Positions 30,011 to 39,384 of a stretch of 64,000 nt of DNA are shown here, in pieces. Each line of letters begins with the position of its first letter. Position 1 is the first letter of the stretch. The stretch spans positions 248,001-312,000 of the forward strand of contig NZ_JASCIR010000002.1 in the NCBI RefSeq assembly GCF_029968095.1, given 5' to 3'. This DNA comes from Streptomyces solicavernae (GTDB lineage: Bacteria > Actinomycetota > Actinomycetes > Streptomycetales > Streptomycetaceae). The notes beneath the pieces were generated by a model that saw nothing but the letters and a program-made list of their open reading frames with translations, was not told the DNA's origin and did not search any database. The position numbers and the translations under genes were made by a program.

Positions 30011-30415
30011 ATGGGGGAGCTGAAGGTGGCGGCCATCGCCAGCCTGATGCCGCTGGAGGAGCTGGACCGGGAGCCGTTCCTCGTGGACTCCCGCAGCCAG
30101 TACGCCATGTGCGCGCGCTGGGCCGCGGACCGCGGTTACGTGGTGACACGTGAACTGCTCGTGCACCGGCTGCGCACCGACCACCTCAGCCTCTGGGCGG
30201 ACGTCGAGGCGGGCCTCGTCGACCTGTTCGTGACGCCGAGCCGGCGCGTCCTGGAGCGGGCCCTCGCCTCGGTGGACGAGTTCACCCGGGAGTGCGTACG
30301 GCGCGGGGTGCGCGTGGAGACGGCGGGCCTCGACGAACCGTCGTACGACGCGGAGATGAAGGCGCGGGTGCATCGGAGGCTGTCGATGCCGACGGCGGGG
30401 TACGACGGCTGCTGA
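30011..30415 (+). CDS. Small protein resembling the serine resolvase catalytic domain
   Basis: 134 aa. The order of motifs recalls the N-terminal domain of serine recombinases: an early strand (KVAAIASLMPLEEL), SRSQYAMCARWAADRGYVV (compare the Q...A...GY segment), and GLVDLFVTPSRRVLERALAS followed by ECVRRGVRVETA (compare the D-R-L-R helix E region). There is no DNA-binding C-terminal domain, and the nucleophilic serine and catalytic arginines are not clearly kept, so it is either a relic or a stand-alone protein of changed function. The ATG at 30011 has AGGAGGGG upstream. A perfect 19-bp inverted repeat lies just upstream. Confidence 0.6.
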   Translation: MGELKVAAIASLMPLEELDREPFLVDSRSQYAMCARWAADRGYVVTRELLVHRLRTDHLSLWADVEAGLVDLFVTPSRRVLERALASVDEFTRECVRRGVRVETAGLDEPSYDAEMKARVHRRLSMPTAGYDGC

Positions 30416-30432
30416 GCCTGCCCGGCCGACGG

Positions 30433-30480
30433 CGGTCTTTCGGGAAGGGGCGGGAAGGGGCGGGAAGGGGAACGAAACCA
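30433..30480 (+). repeat. Dispersed ttcgggaagggg element, copy 2
   Basis: cggtctttcgggaagggg is followed by two extra gcgggaaggg units and gaacgaaacc. It fills the gap before the next plus-strand gene. Compare 13451, 50320 and 61221. Confidence 0.65.
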
Positions 30481-30557
30481 GCCCGCCCGGCGCCCCCGTG
30501 GCAGGCTGGGACCGGGCCCGACCCCGAGAACCCCGGGCACCGGAACGTGAGGTGGAC

Positions 30558-32765
30558 GTGGCCGACAGCAAGTGGCGCCAGACCGGACGGGCCGCACTGC
30601 GCATCGGCGCCGTCTGGGCGATCAGCACCGTCACGATGCTGGTCCTCGCCGGGCTCCTGCCGGAGTTCCGGCTGCAGTCGGAGAGCGGCGACAGCGCCAC
30701 CCGCATCGGCATCACCGCCGCCATCGGCGCCGGCGTCTTCGGACTGCTCACCGCCCTGGTGTGGCCGCTGGTCGTCCGCGCGCTGCTCCTGGTCCCCGCC
30801 CTGGTCCTGGGCCTGCTCGTGTTCTTCCTCAACGGCTCCCTGCTGCTCGTCGCGCTCAGCCTGATCCCGGACGGGCGCGGCGAGTCCGACCCGCAGACCG
30901 CCGTGGTCGTCGCCGCCGCGATGTCCGCCGTGGCCTCGGCCGCGTCCACCGCGCTCGCCGTCCGCGACGACACCGCGTACCGCCGCAGGCTCTACCGCCT
31001 CGCCGACCGGCGCCGCCGCCGGGACGCCGCGATCGCCGGACCGCGCACCACCGGCACCGTCTTCCTGCAGCTGGACGGCGTCGGCCACGGCGTGCTGCGG
31101 GACGCCGTCGCGCAGGGCCTGATGCCGACCGTCGCGGGCTGGCTCGGCGCACGCCCCGGCGCCCGCCCCGGCGAGGTCCCCGGCGAGAGCCCCAGCCACC
31201 GCCTCACCCCGTGGCGCACCGACTGGTCCAGCCAGACCGGCGCCAGCCAGCTCGGCATCCTGCACGGCAGCAACCACGACGTGCCCGCCTTCCGCTGGCT
31301 GGAGAAGGAGCACGGCGAGGTCGTGGTCTGCAACCGGCCCGCGAGCGCCGCCGAACTCCAGCGCCGCGCCGTCGCCCGCACCGGCGACGCGGGCCTGCTC
31401 ACCCTCGACGGCGCCAGCCGCGGCAACCTGTTCAGCGGCGGCGCCGACCAGCTCGCCCTGGTCCTCTCGGTCGCCGCCCGCCGCGGCCGCGCCAACCGGT
31501 CCCGCGCCGGGTACTTCGCGTACTTCTCCGACCCGGCGAACGCCGTCCGCACCGCGATGTCCTTCGTCGCCGAGGTGATCCGCGAGCTCGCCCAGTCCAC
31601 CCGCGCCCGCCTGCGCCGCACCCGCCCGAGGGTGAGCCGCGGCGGCCTCTACCCGTTCATCCGCGCGTTCGCGACCGTCGTCGAACGGGACGTCGTCGTC
31701 GCCGCGGTGATCGGGGACATGCTCGCCGGGCGCAGCGCCGTCTACGCGGACCTGGTGGCGTACGACGAGGTGGCGCACCACTCCGGGCCGCGCAGCCGGG
31801 ACGCCGAGCGGGTCCTGGCCCGCCTCGACCGCTCGCTGGCGCTGCTCGCCAAGGTCGCCGAGCACGCGCCCCGCCAGTACCGCATCGTGCTCCTCTCCGA
31901 CCACGGCCAGAGCCCCGGCGAGACGTTCCACGCCCGCTACGGCCTCACCCTCGGCGACCTGGTGCGGGCCGGCTGCGGGCTGCCCGTGCCGCGCCGCGCC
32001 CGGCGCACCCACAGCGGCGCGGAGGCGCGCGCCGCCGTCCTCGCCGCGCTGCACCGGCCGGTGGAGGAGGGCGGCGAGCAGCGCAGGCCCGCGAAGCGCC
32101 GTGAGCCCGTCGTCCTGGCCTCCGGCAACCTCGGCCTGGTCTCCTTCCCCGACGTACGCGGCCGGATGACGCGCGAGCAGATCGACCGCCGCCACCCCGC
32201 GCTCCTGCCCACCCTGGCCAACCACCCGGGCATCGGCTTCCTGCTGGTCCGCAGCGAGGAGCACGGCCCGCTGGTGCTCGGCGCGCGCGGCGCCGAGATC
32301 CGCCTCGACGAGCTCCCCGACGACCCGGACCCGGCCCGACTCCCGGAGCCGCTGCGGGATTTCGGCCCGGCCGCGGTGACCGCGGTGCGGCGCACGGACG
32401 GCTTCCCGCACGTCGCCGACATCATGGTCAACTCCTCGTACGAACCGGGGGACGGTGCGGCGGGCGACGGCGAGGTGCTGGCCTTTGAAGAGCAGATCGG
32501 CTCGCACGGCGGCCTCGGCGGCGCCCAGGGCAGGCCCTTCCTGCTCTCCCCGTACACGCTGTCGCCGCCGGTCGGGGACGGGGTGGAACTCGTCGGCGCC
32601 GAGCAGGTGCACCGGGTCCTTCGCCGCTGGCTGCGCGAGGCGGCGGACGGGCCGCAGGTGCCGCTGGCCGCGGCGATCGACGGTACGGAGAATCGGCGCC
32701 CGCCCGCACCCGAAGGTGAAACTTTTGCGGCTGACAACCGAGCCGTGGAGGACAAAACCCACTGA
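30558..32765 (+). CDS. Phage-holin-like membrane domain fused to an alkaline-phosphatase-like phosphodiesterase
   Basis: 735 aa. The first 150 residues hold about four hydrophobic segments (ISTVTMLVLAGLL, FGLLTALVWPLVV, ALLLVPALVLGLLVFFLNG, VVVAAAMSAVASAAS), like the four-helix phage holin superfamily. The rest is an alkaline-phosphatase-fold domain: FLQLDGVGHGVL (metal Asp and neighbouring nucleophile region), LVAYDEVAHHSGP and LLSDHGQSPGETF are typical metal ligands. This points to a membrane-anchored metal-dependent phosphatase or phosphodiesterase; whether it faces inside or outside is unclear. The GTG at 30558 is the likely start. It probably acts on envelope or nucleotide substrates, unproven. 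Confidence 0.85.
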   Translation: MADSKWRQTGRAALRIGAVWAISTVTMLVLAGLLPEFRLQSESGDSATRIGITAAIGAGVFGLLTALVWPLVVRALLLVPALVLGLLVFFLNGSLLLVALSLIPDGRGESDPQTAVVVAAAMSAVASAASTALAVRDDTAYRRRLYRLADRRRRRDAAIAGPRTTGTVFLQLDGVGHGVLRDAVAQGLMPTVAGWLGARPGARPGEVPGESPSHRLTPWRTDWSSQTGASQLGILHGSNHDVPAFRWLEKEHGEVVVCNRPASAAELQRRAVARTGDAGLLTLDGASRGNLFSGGADQLALVLSVAARRGRANRSRAGYFAYFSDPANAVRTAMSFVAEVIRELAQSTRARLRRTRPRVSRGGLYPFIRAFATVVERDVVVAAVIGDMLAGRSAVYADLVAYDEVAHHSGPRSRDAERVLARLDRSLALLAKVAEHAPRQYRIVLLSDHGQSPGETFHARYGLTLGDLVRAGCGLPVPRRARRTHSGAEARAAVLAALHRPVEEGGEQRRPAKRREPVVLASGNLGLVSFPDVRGRMTREQIDRRHPALLPTLANHPGIGFLLVRSEEHGPLVLGARGAEIRLDELPDDPDPARLPEPLRDFGPAAVTAVRRTDGFPHVADIMVNSSYEPGDGAAGDGEVLAFEEQIGSHGGLGGAQGRPFLLSPYTLSPPVGDGVELVGAEQVHRVLRRWLREAADGPQVPLAAAIDGTENRRPPAPEGETFAADNRAVEDKTH

Positions 32766-32851
32766 TTTGGTGCAGCGTTCAACGTGCCCGACTATGAGCC
32801 GTCGCCCGGCGATCCCGGGCGGACCCAGCACGACGAAAGGCGCACCACCCC

Positions 32852-34312
32852 ATGCACGACACCGGACCCGCATCGACCCCGGATCCGGTTCCGGTACCGG
32901 CTTCGGCTCCAGCTCCGGCTCCGGCAGACCGAGGCGAGGCCGCTGAGATCGAACGGCGCGGAGAACTCGGCAAGCACGCCCGCCGCTTCGGACTCCCCAT
33001 CGCCACCTGCCTGGTCATGGGCAACATCATCGGCGGCGGCATCTTCCGCCTCCCGCACGACGTCGCCTCCTACGGCACCATCAGCCTCGTCGCCTTCGCC
33101 GTGCTCACGCTCGGCGCGATCGCCCTCGCCCTGGTCTTCGGCCGGCTCGCCCAGCGCGACCCGCGCACCGGCGGCCCGTACGTCTACGCCCGCGAGGCCT
33201 TCGGCGACTTCGCCGGGTTCCTCGCCGCCTGGTCGTACTGGATCACCTCCTGGGTCTCCAACGCCGCGCTCGCCGTGGGCGCCGTCGGCTACCTCAACCT
33301 GCTGATCGACATCGACGGCCACTGGTGGACGATGTGCCTGGCCGCGCTCGTCGTCCAGTGGCTGCCGGGGCTCGCGAACCTCGCGGGTACGCGGTACGTG
33401 GGCGCGGTCCAACTCGTCGCGACCGTACTGAAGTTCGCGCCGCTGCTGCTCGTCGCGATCGGCGGGCTGTTCTTCTTCGACGCGGACAACCTGGGCCCGT
33501 TCCGGGCCGACCCGGACGCGAGCCCCGTCGGCGCCGTCTCGGCCGCGGCCGCGCTGCTGCTCTTCAGCTACCTCGGCGTGGAGTCCGCCGCCGTCAGCGC
33601 CGGTGAGGTGCGCGACCCGCGGCGCAACGTCGGCCGCGCCACCATCCTCGGCGTGCTCGGCGCCGCCTTCGTCTACCTGCTCGGCACGCTCGCCGTCTTC
33701 GGCACCGTCCCGCACGAACGCCTCATCGACAGCGAGGCCCCGTTCTCGGACGCGGTGAACGCGATGTTCGGCGGTACGTGGGGCGGCTCGCTCGTCGCCG
33801 TCGCCGCGGTGGTGTCCATCCTCGGCGCGCTCAACGGCTGGACGCTGCTGAGCGCCCAGGCACCGTTCGCCGCGGCCAAGGACGGCCTGTTCCCGGCGGT
33901 CTTCCTGAAGAAGCAGCGCGGCGTCCCCACCGCCGGCGTCGTGATCACGGTGATCCTCGCCTCGCTGCTCACCGTGTACAACTACGCCTCCGGCGAGGGC
34001 AAGGGCGACACCGAGGTCTTCACGCTCCTCGTCACGGTCACCACCTTCATGGCCACCGTCCCCTACCTCCTCGCCACCGCCGCCCAGATCTACCACCTGC
34101 TCTCCGGCCGGGCCGACCGCGTCCACCGCCCCCGCCTCGTCCGCGACGCGGTGATCGCCGCGACCGCCTGCGCCTTCTCCCTGTGGCTGGTCGGCGGCGC
34201 GGGCTACGCGGCGGTGTACCAGGGCGTGATCTTCCTCTTCGCGGGTGTGGTGGTGTACGCGGTGATGTCGGCCCGTAGGGAGAGGTCCGGGGCGGCGGAC
34301 CGGGAGGCCTGA
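32852..34312 (+). CDS. APC family amino acid permease (basic amino acid antiporter-like)
   Basis: 486-aa inner-membrane transporter with about 12 transmembrane segments starting at residue 48 (FGLPIATCLVMGNIIGGGIF, containing the GxIIGxGIF substrate-binding motif of the APC fold). The overall layout is like the ArcD/AdiC branch that exchanges arginine, ornithine or agmatine. The first 45 residues are a Pro/Ala-rich tail (PVPVPASAPAPAPA) from a 6-bp DNA repeat. The ATG at 32852 has only a modest AAAGG site. It is probably monocistronic; no arginine catabolic genes are adjacent. Confidence 0.9.
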   Translation: MHDTGPASTPDPVPVPASAPAPAPADRGEAAEIERRGELGKHARRFGLPIATCLVMGNIIGGGIFRLPHDVASYGTISLVAFAVLTLGAIALALVFGRLAQRDPRTGGPYVYAREAFGDFAGFLAAWSYWITSWVSNAALAVGAVGYLNLLIDIDGHWWTMCLAALVVQWLPGLANLAGTRYVGAVQLVATVLKFAPLLLVAIGGLFFFDADNLGPFRADPDASPVGAVSAAAALLLFSYLGVESAAVSAGEVRDPRRNVGRATILGVLGAAFVYLLGTLAVFGTVPHERLIDSEAPFSDAVNAMFGGTWGGSLVAVAAVVSILGALNGWTLLSAQAPFAAAKDGLFPAVFLKKQRGVPTAGVVITVILASLLTVYNYASGEGKGDTEVFTLLVTVTTFMATVPYLLATAAQIYHLLSGRADRVHRPRLVRDAVIAATACAFSLWLVGGAGYAAVYQGVIFLFAGVVVYAVMSARRERSGAADREA

Positions 34313-34400
34313 ACCCCGGGGGCCGGTCGCGGAGTTGATCAGAGGGCCGCCTAGGGTCGTACGGTCCCACCCCTCGTACCTCTCGACCGCAGGAGCCCCG

Positions 34401-34712
34401 TTGAGCCAGAAGACCCGCGCGCAGGACCCGTCGACCCCGGCCTCGGGGGAGCGGCGGCAGGGGCCCATTCCCCAAAGTGAACTCGCCGTATGGATCGTGG
34501 CCATCCTGGGCTCCTGGTTCATCCTGGTGTTCTCGCTGCTGCAGCACCGCCACCAGTGGCTGACCGGGGTGAACGTGATCGCGGTCCACCTCGGCCTGTT
34601 CACGCTCCTCAACGCGGGGCGCCTGGGCCGTCCCGGCCTGGCCCGGGCGGCCCGTATCGTCCCCGCGGTGACGCTGGCGGCGAGCGTGGCGGCGCTGGCG
34701 TTCGTCCGCTAG
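34401..34712 (+). CDS. Small membrane protein, two transmembrane segments
   Basis: 103 aa. The TTG at 34401 is preferred because AGGAG lies 6 nt before it; the ORF upstream is not protein-like. A polar N-terminus of about 30 residues is followed by ELAVWIVAILGSWFILVFSLL (first span), VIAVHLGLFTLL and VTLAASVAALAFVR (last span). No known domain is seen. Its TAG stop is formed in the first unit of a 7-bp tandem repeat whose CTAG core makes stops on both strands. Confidence 0.75.
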   Translation: MSQKTRAQDPSTPASGERRQGPIPQSELAVWIVAILGSWFILVFSLLQHRHQWLTGVNVIAVHLGLFTLLNAGRLGRPGLARAARIVPAVTLAASVAALAFVR

Positions 34713-34735
34713 CGGCTAGCGGCTAGCGGCTAGCG
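34708..34735. repeat. 7-bp tandem repeat (gctagcg), 4 copies
   Basis: gctagcg at 34708, 34715, 34722 and 34729. The palindromic CTAG supplies TAG on both strands; it ends the plus-strand membrane protein (34710-34712) and the short minus-strand frame (34723-34725). Confidence 0.97.
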
Positions 34736-34842
34736 TCCCGGCCCGCCCGCGCCGCCTCCATCGGCCTGCGCCGCCCCGCCCGCTCCAGGGCGTACGCGCC
34801 CGCCACCGTGACCAGCCACACCGCCGGGCCGAACAGCGCCAT
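34723..34842 (-). CDS. Possible short hydrophobic protein
   Basis: 39-aa frame starting MALFGPAVWLVTVAGAYALE, then a basic tail ERAGRRRPMEAARAGRD. It would be a single-span membrane miniprotein. It converges on the small membrane protein gene, and its stop is in the shared CTAG repeat. The ribosome binding site is weak and there is no family evidence, so it is tentative. Confidence 0.35.
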   Translation of the reverse strand: MALFGPAVWLVTVAGAYALERAGRRRPMEAARAGRDASR

Positions 34843-34932
34843 CGACGCACCGAGTCGACCAAAGCAGCCCCCTGCCGCACCGATCGGACCGCTTAGGCTC
34901 CTCTCACCACCTGGCTCGACTGAGGAGTACCC

Positions 34933-35481
34933 GTGTCCGACCCCGCCCCCGCGTACCCGTACGCCGAATCCCACGACGCGGACGGAACCCCGGCCCCGCA
35001 CCCGCTGCTCGCCCCTGTGCTCGGGCTGCTCGGGCGGTGGCGGGGCCGCGGGGAGGGCGCGTACCCGACGCTCGATGCGGACTTCGCGTACGCGCAGGAG
35101 GTCACGTTCAGCCACGACGGCCGCCCGTTCCTGCGGTACGAGGCCCGGGCCTGGCTCATCGACGCCGCCTCCGACGACGCGCCGCTGCGGCCCGCGGCCC
35201 GGGAGAGCGGCTGGTGGCGGCTGCAGCCGGACGGGCGCGTGGAGGCGCTGATCACGCAGCCCACCGGCATCGCGGAGATCGCGTCCGGCCACGCGGGCGA
35301 CGGCACGGTCGACCTCACCACGCACCAGGTGGCGACCACCCCCACGGCCAAGCCCGTCGAGGCCACCCGCCGCCGCTACACCTTGACGGCCCCCGGCACC
35401 CTCACGTTCGTGCACGACATGGCGGCGGTGGGCCGGCCGATGCAACATCACCTCGCGGCCCGCCTCCACCGCGAGAAGTAG
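34933..35481 (+). CDS. Nitrobindin-like heme-binding (FABP-type) protein
   Basis: 182-aa beta-barrel protein of the DUF1794/THAP4-like nitrobindin family. The family signature GxWxGxG is present as [11 protein letters not shown] near residue 40. The C-terminal [20 protein letters not shown] contains the His that binds ferric heme. Such proteins bind and detoxify NO or peroxynitrite in the cytoplasm, which would suit a nitrate-respiring organism (narGHJI starts 2.6 kb downstream), though that link is inference. The GTG at 34933 follows GAGGAG. Confidence 0.9.
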   Translation: MSDPAPAYPYAESHDADGTPAPHPLLAPVLGLLGRWRGRGEGAYPTLDADFAYAQEVTFSHDGRPFLRYEARAWLIDAASDDAPLRPAARESGWWRLQPDGRVEALITQPTGIAEIASGHAGDGTVDLTTHQVATTPTAKPVEATRRRYTLTAPGTLTFVHDMAAVGRPMQHHLAARLHREK

Positions 35482-35592
35482 CCCCGGCGCGCAGCGCGCC
35501 CTCGCGTACGGAGTGTCCGATTCGGTCCGGTGTGGTCGGATGGGACCGGCGCTTCCGCAGCGCTCGAACCGTCCGCACAGGAAGGAACCGTC

Positions 35593-36021
35593 GTGGCCAC
35601 GATGCGCACCGCGCACACCGTCTGGGAAGGCAACCTGCTGGAGGGCACCGGCAAGGTCGCGCTCGACTCGTCCGGGATCGGGCAGTACCCGGTGTCCTGG
35701 CCGTCCCGGGCCGAGGAGCCGAACGGGAAGACCAGCCCCGAGGAGCTGATCGCCGCCGCCCACTCCAGCTGCTTCTCGATGGCGCTCTCGCACGGCCTGA
35801 GCCAGGCCGGGACGCCGCCCACCAAGCTCGTCACGCAGGCGGAGGTCACCTTCCAGCCGGGCGAGGGGATCACCGGGATCCTGCTGATCGTCGAGGGCGA
35901 CGTGCCCGGTCTCGACCAGGCCGCGTTCCTCAAGGCCGCCGAGGACGCCAAGGCCAATTGTCCGGTCAGCCAGGCGCTGTCCGGTACGGAGATCTCGCTC
36001 CGGGCCAATCTGGCTGCCTGA
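35593..36021 (+). CDS. OsmC family peroxiredoxin
   Basis: 142-aa OsmC/Ohr-type thiol peroxidase. The two redox cysteines are in AAHSSCFSMALSHGL and ANCPVSQAL, spaced about 65 residues apart as in OsmC. It reduces organic hydroperoxides as a homodimer. The GTG at 35593 is preceded by GGAAGG; the longer open frame upstream is not protein-like. It lies directly upstream of dnaK but is separated from it by a heat-shock-type operator region, so the two are not necessarily one unit. Confidence 0.92.
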   Translation: MATMRTAHTVWEGNLLEGTGKVALDSSGIGQYPVSWPSRAEEPNGKTSPEELIAAAHSSCFSMALSHGLSQAGTPPTKLVTQAEVTFQPGEGITGILLIVEGDVPGLDQAAFLKAAEDAKANCPVSQALSGTEISLRANLAA

Positions 36022-36092
36022 CTCCGGCCCTTCGTCCGCCGTCGTCGTCCGGTGCCCCCCGCCGGACGGCGGCGGCGTCGCCGTATCGGGGC

Positions 36093-36113
36093 ATTGACAT
36101 AACGGCACTCAAG
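36093..36113 (+). promoter_or_regulatory. Degenerate HAIR (HspR) operator overlapping a TTGACA -35 upstream of dnaK
   Basis: ATTGACA-N7-ACTCAAG: the right half matches the HspR operator exactly (ACTCAAG), while the left half keeps only TTGA. The same left half is a perfect TTGACA hexamer. The site lies 54-74 bp before the dnaK start. HspR repression of dnaK at this kind of site is established in streptomycetes; its action here is inferred. Confidence 0.55.
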
Positions 36114-36166
36114 TTTTGTGCTGGAGGTAGGAAGCGGAGTGATGCGGCGCCCGGAAGGGGACTGAC

Positions 36167-37991
<1,825 letters not shown>

Positions 37992-37993
<2 letters not shown>

Positions 37994-38037
37994 GGGCGCG
38001 GGGAACTGCGCGACCGGCCACGACGGCGCCGCAGCCG
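37992..38037. repeat. Dispersed intergenic element (direct copy)
   Basis: Begins at the dnaK stop: ggggcgcggggaactgcgcg ... ggcgccgcagccg. Its reverse complement is at 16486-16531 after the LD-carboxypeptidase gene. Similar sequences are common after streptomycete genes and may act in 3'-end formation. Confidence 0.65.
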
Positions 38038-38074
38038 AACGACATCTCCGGGGCTCGGGCGCGGGGCCCCAGGC

Positions 38075-38800
38075 TCACAGCTTGCTCTTCTCCCAGCCCC
38101 GCCGCTCCGGCCGCGCCCCCAGCTGTCCCTCGTCGCGCGAGCGGTACACCACGTACGGGCGGAACAGGTACTGGACCGGCGCGCTGAACATATGGATCAG
38201 GCGGGTGAACGGGACCAGGGCGATCAGGAGCAGGCCGACGACCGCGTGGATCCGGTAGAGGAGCGGGACCCCGGCCATCCGGTCGATGTCCGGTTGCAGC
38301 GTGAAGAGGCTGCGGACCCAGGGGGCGATGGTCTGGCGGTAGTCGTAGCCCTCGCTGACCGAGGAGTGAGCGAGCTTGGCCCACATGCCGAGGACGATCG
38401 CCGCGAGCAGCACCAGGTACATCACCTTGTCGTTGGCGGTCGTCGCCTTGAAGACGGGCGCGTTGGTGCGGCGCCGGTAGAGCAGCATCAGGATGCCGAG
38501 GACCGCGAGGACGCCCGCCGCCGTGCCGCCGTACAGCGAGAGCAGGTGGTACGTGTGCTCGTTGAGGCCGACGTTGTCGGTCCACCGCTCCGGCACGAAC
38601 AGGCCCATGACGTGGCCGACGACCACGAACAGGATGCCGTAGTGGAACATCGGCGAGGCCACGTTCAGGAGCCTCGACTCGTACACCTGGGACGAGCGGG
38701 TGGTCCAGCCGAACTTGTCGTAGCGGAACCGCCAGATCGTGCCCGCGACGAGCAGGACGACCGCGATGTACGGCAGGGCGCCCCACAGCAGCGTCTTCAT
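38075..38800 (-). CDS. narI: Respiratory nitrate reductase gamma subunit (cytochrome b) NarI
   Basis: 241-aa membrane anchor of the nitrate reductase; it takes electrons from quinol and passes them via two b hemes to NarH. Five hydrophobic segments are seen (e.g. LLWGALPYIAVVLLVAGTIW and VVGLLLIALVPFTRLIHMF). The heme ligands are His in SPMFHYGILFVVVGHVMG and in RIHAVVGLL...RLIHMFSAP. The start overlaps narJ by 4 nt (ATGA). It is the last gene of narGHJI. Confidence 0.95.
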   Translation of the reverse strand: MKTLLWGALPYIAVVLLVAGTIWRFRYDKFGWTTRSSQVYESRLLNVASPMFHYGILFVVVGHVMGLFVPERWTDNVGLNEHTYHLLSLYGGTAAGVLAVLGILMLLYRRRTNAPVFKATTANDKVMYLVLLAAIVLGMWAKLAHSSVSEGYDYRQTIAPWVRSLFTLQPDIDRMAGVPLLYRIHAVVGLLLIALVPFTRLIHMFSAPVQYLFRPYVVYRSRDEGQLGARPERRGWEKSKL

Positions 38801-39384
38801 GAGTGCCCTCCGACGGTCAGGTACGGGTCCAGGCCCACCTCCTCACGCGGCGGGCCCGAGCGGGCGAGCGCCCGGGCCTCCGCGCGGTCCTTGGGGGAGG
38901 GGCCGGGCAGCGTGCCGCAGATGGCGTCGAGGACCGTCGCGTACGGCGTGCCGTGTTCGGTGAGGGCGAGCCGCAACAGCTCCAGACCGGCCCGGTGTTC
39001 CTCCAGGAGGACCGGCCCGGCCACGGCGGAGAACTCCAGGACCGCCGGCAGGAAGTCCGGCAGCTCCTCGCCGGTGAAGTCCAGGCCGTGCGCCCGGTAC
39101 GTCTCCTTGAACCGCACCAGCGTCATGCCGCGCCGGCGCGTGTCCCCGTCCCGCCACCAGCTCAGGTACAGGGAGTGCCGGTTCTTGAAGTCGAAGACCT
39201 GGACGTAGTGGGCCGCCAGTTCGCGCGGGCTCGTGGACTCCGCGTACGTGAGGAACGCGTCGAGGGCGGGCGGGGCCGCGGCCCGCAGGAGGGGGAGGCG
39301 CTCGCGGAACGCGTCGTCGGGGTAGGCGAGGCAGAGCGCCGCCGCCTGGTGGATCAGGGTGTGCTCGGGGCGGACATGGCTCAC
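38797..39384 (-). CDS. narJ: Nitrate reductase molybdenum cofactor assembly chaperone NarJ
   Basis: 195-aa all-helical TorD/NarJ-type chaperone that holds apo-NarG until the Mo cofactor is inserted and the complex joins NarI. Typical features are the FDFKNRHSLYLSWW motif and a DFLPAVLEFSAV helix. It overlaps narH upstream and narI downstream by 4 nt each, so all four subunits are translationally coupled. Confidence 0.94.
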   Translation of the reverse strand: MSHVRPEHTLIHQAAALCLAYPDDAFRERLPLLRAAAPPALDAFLTYAESTSPRELAAHYVQVFDFKNRHSLYLSWWRDGDTRRRGMTLVRFKETYRAHGLDFTGEELPDFLPAVLEFSAVAGPVLLEEHRAGLELLRLALTEHGTPYATVLDAICGTLPGPSPKDRAEARALARSGPPREEVGLDPYLTVGGHS

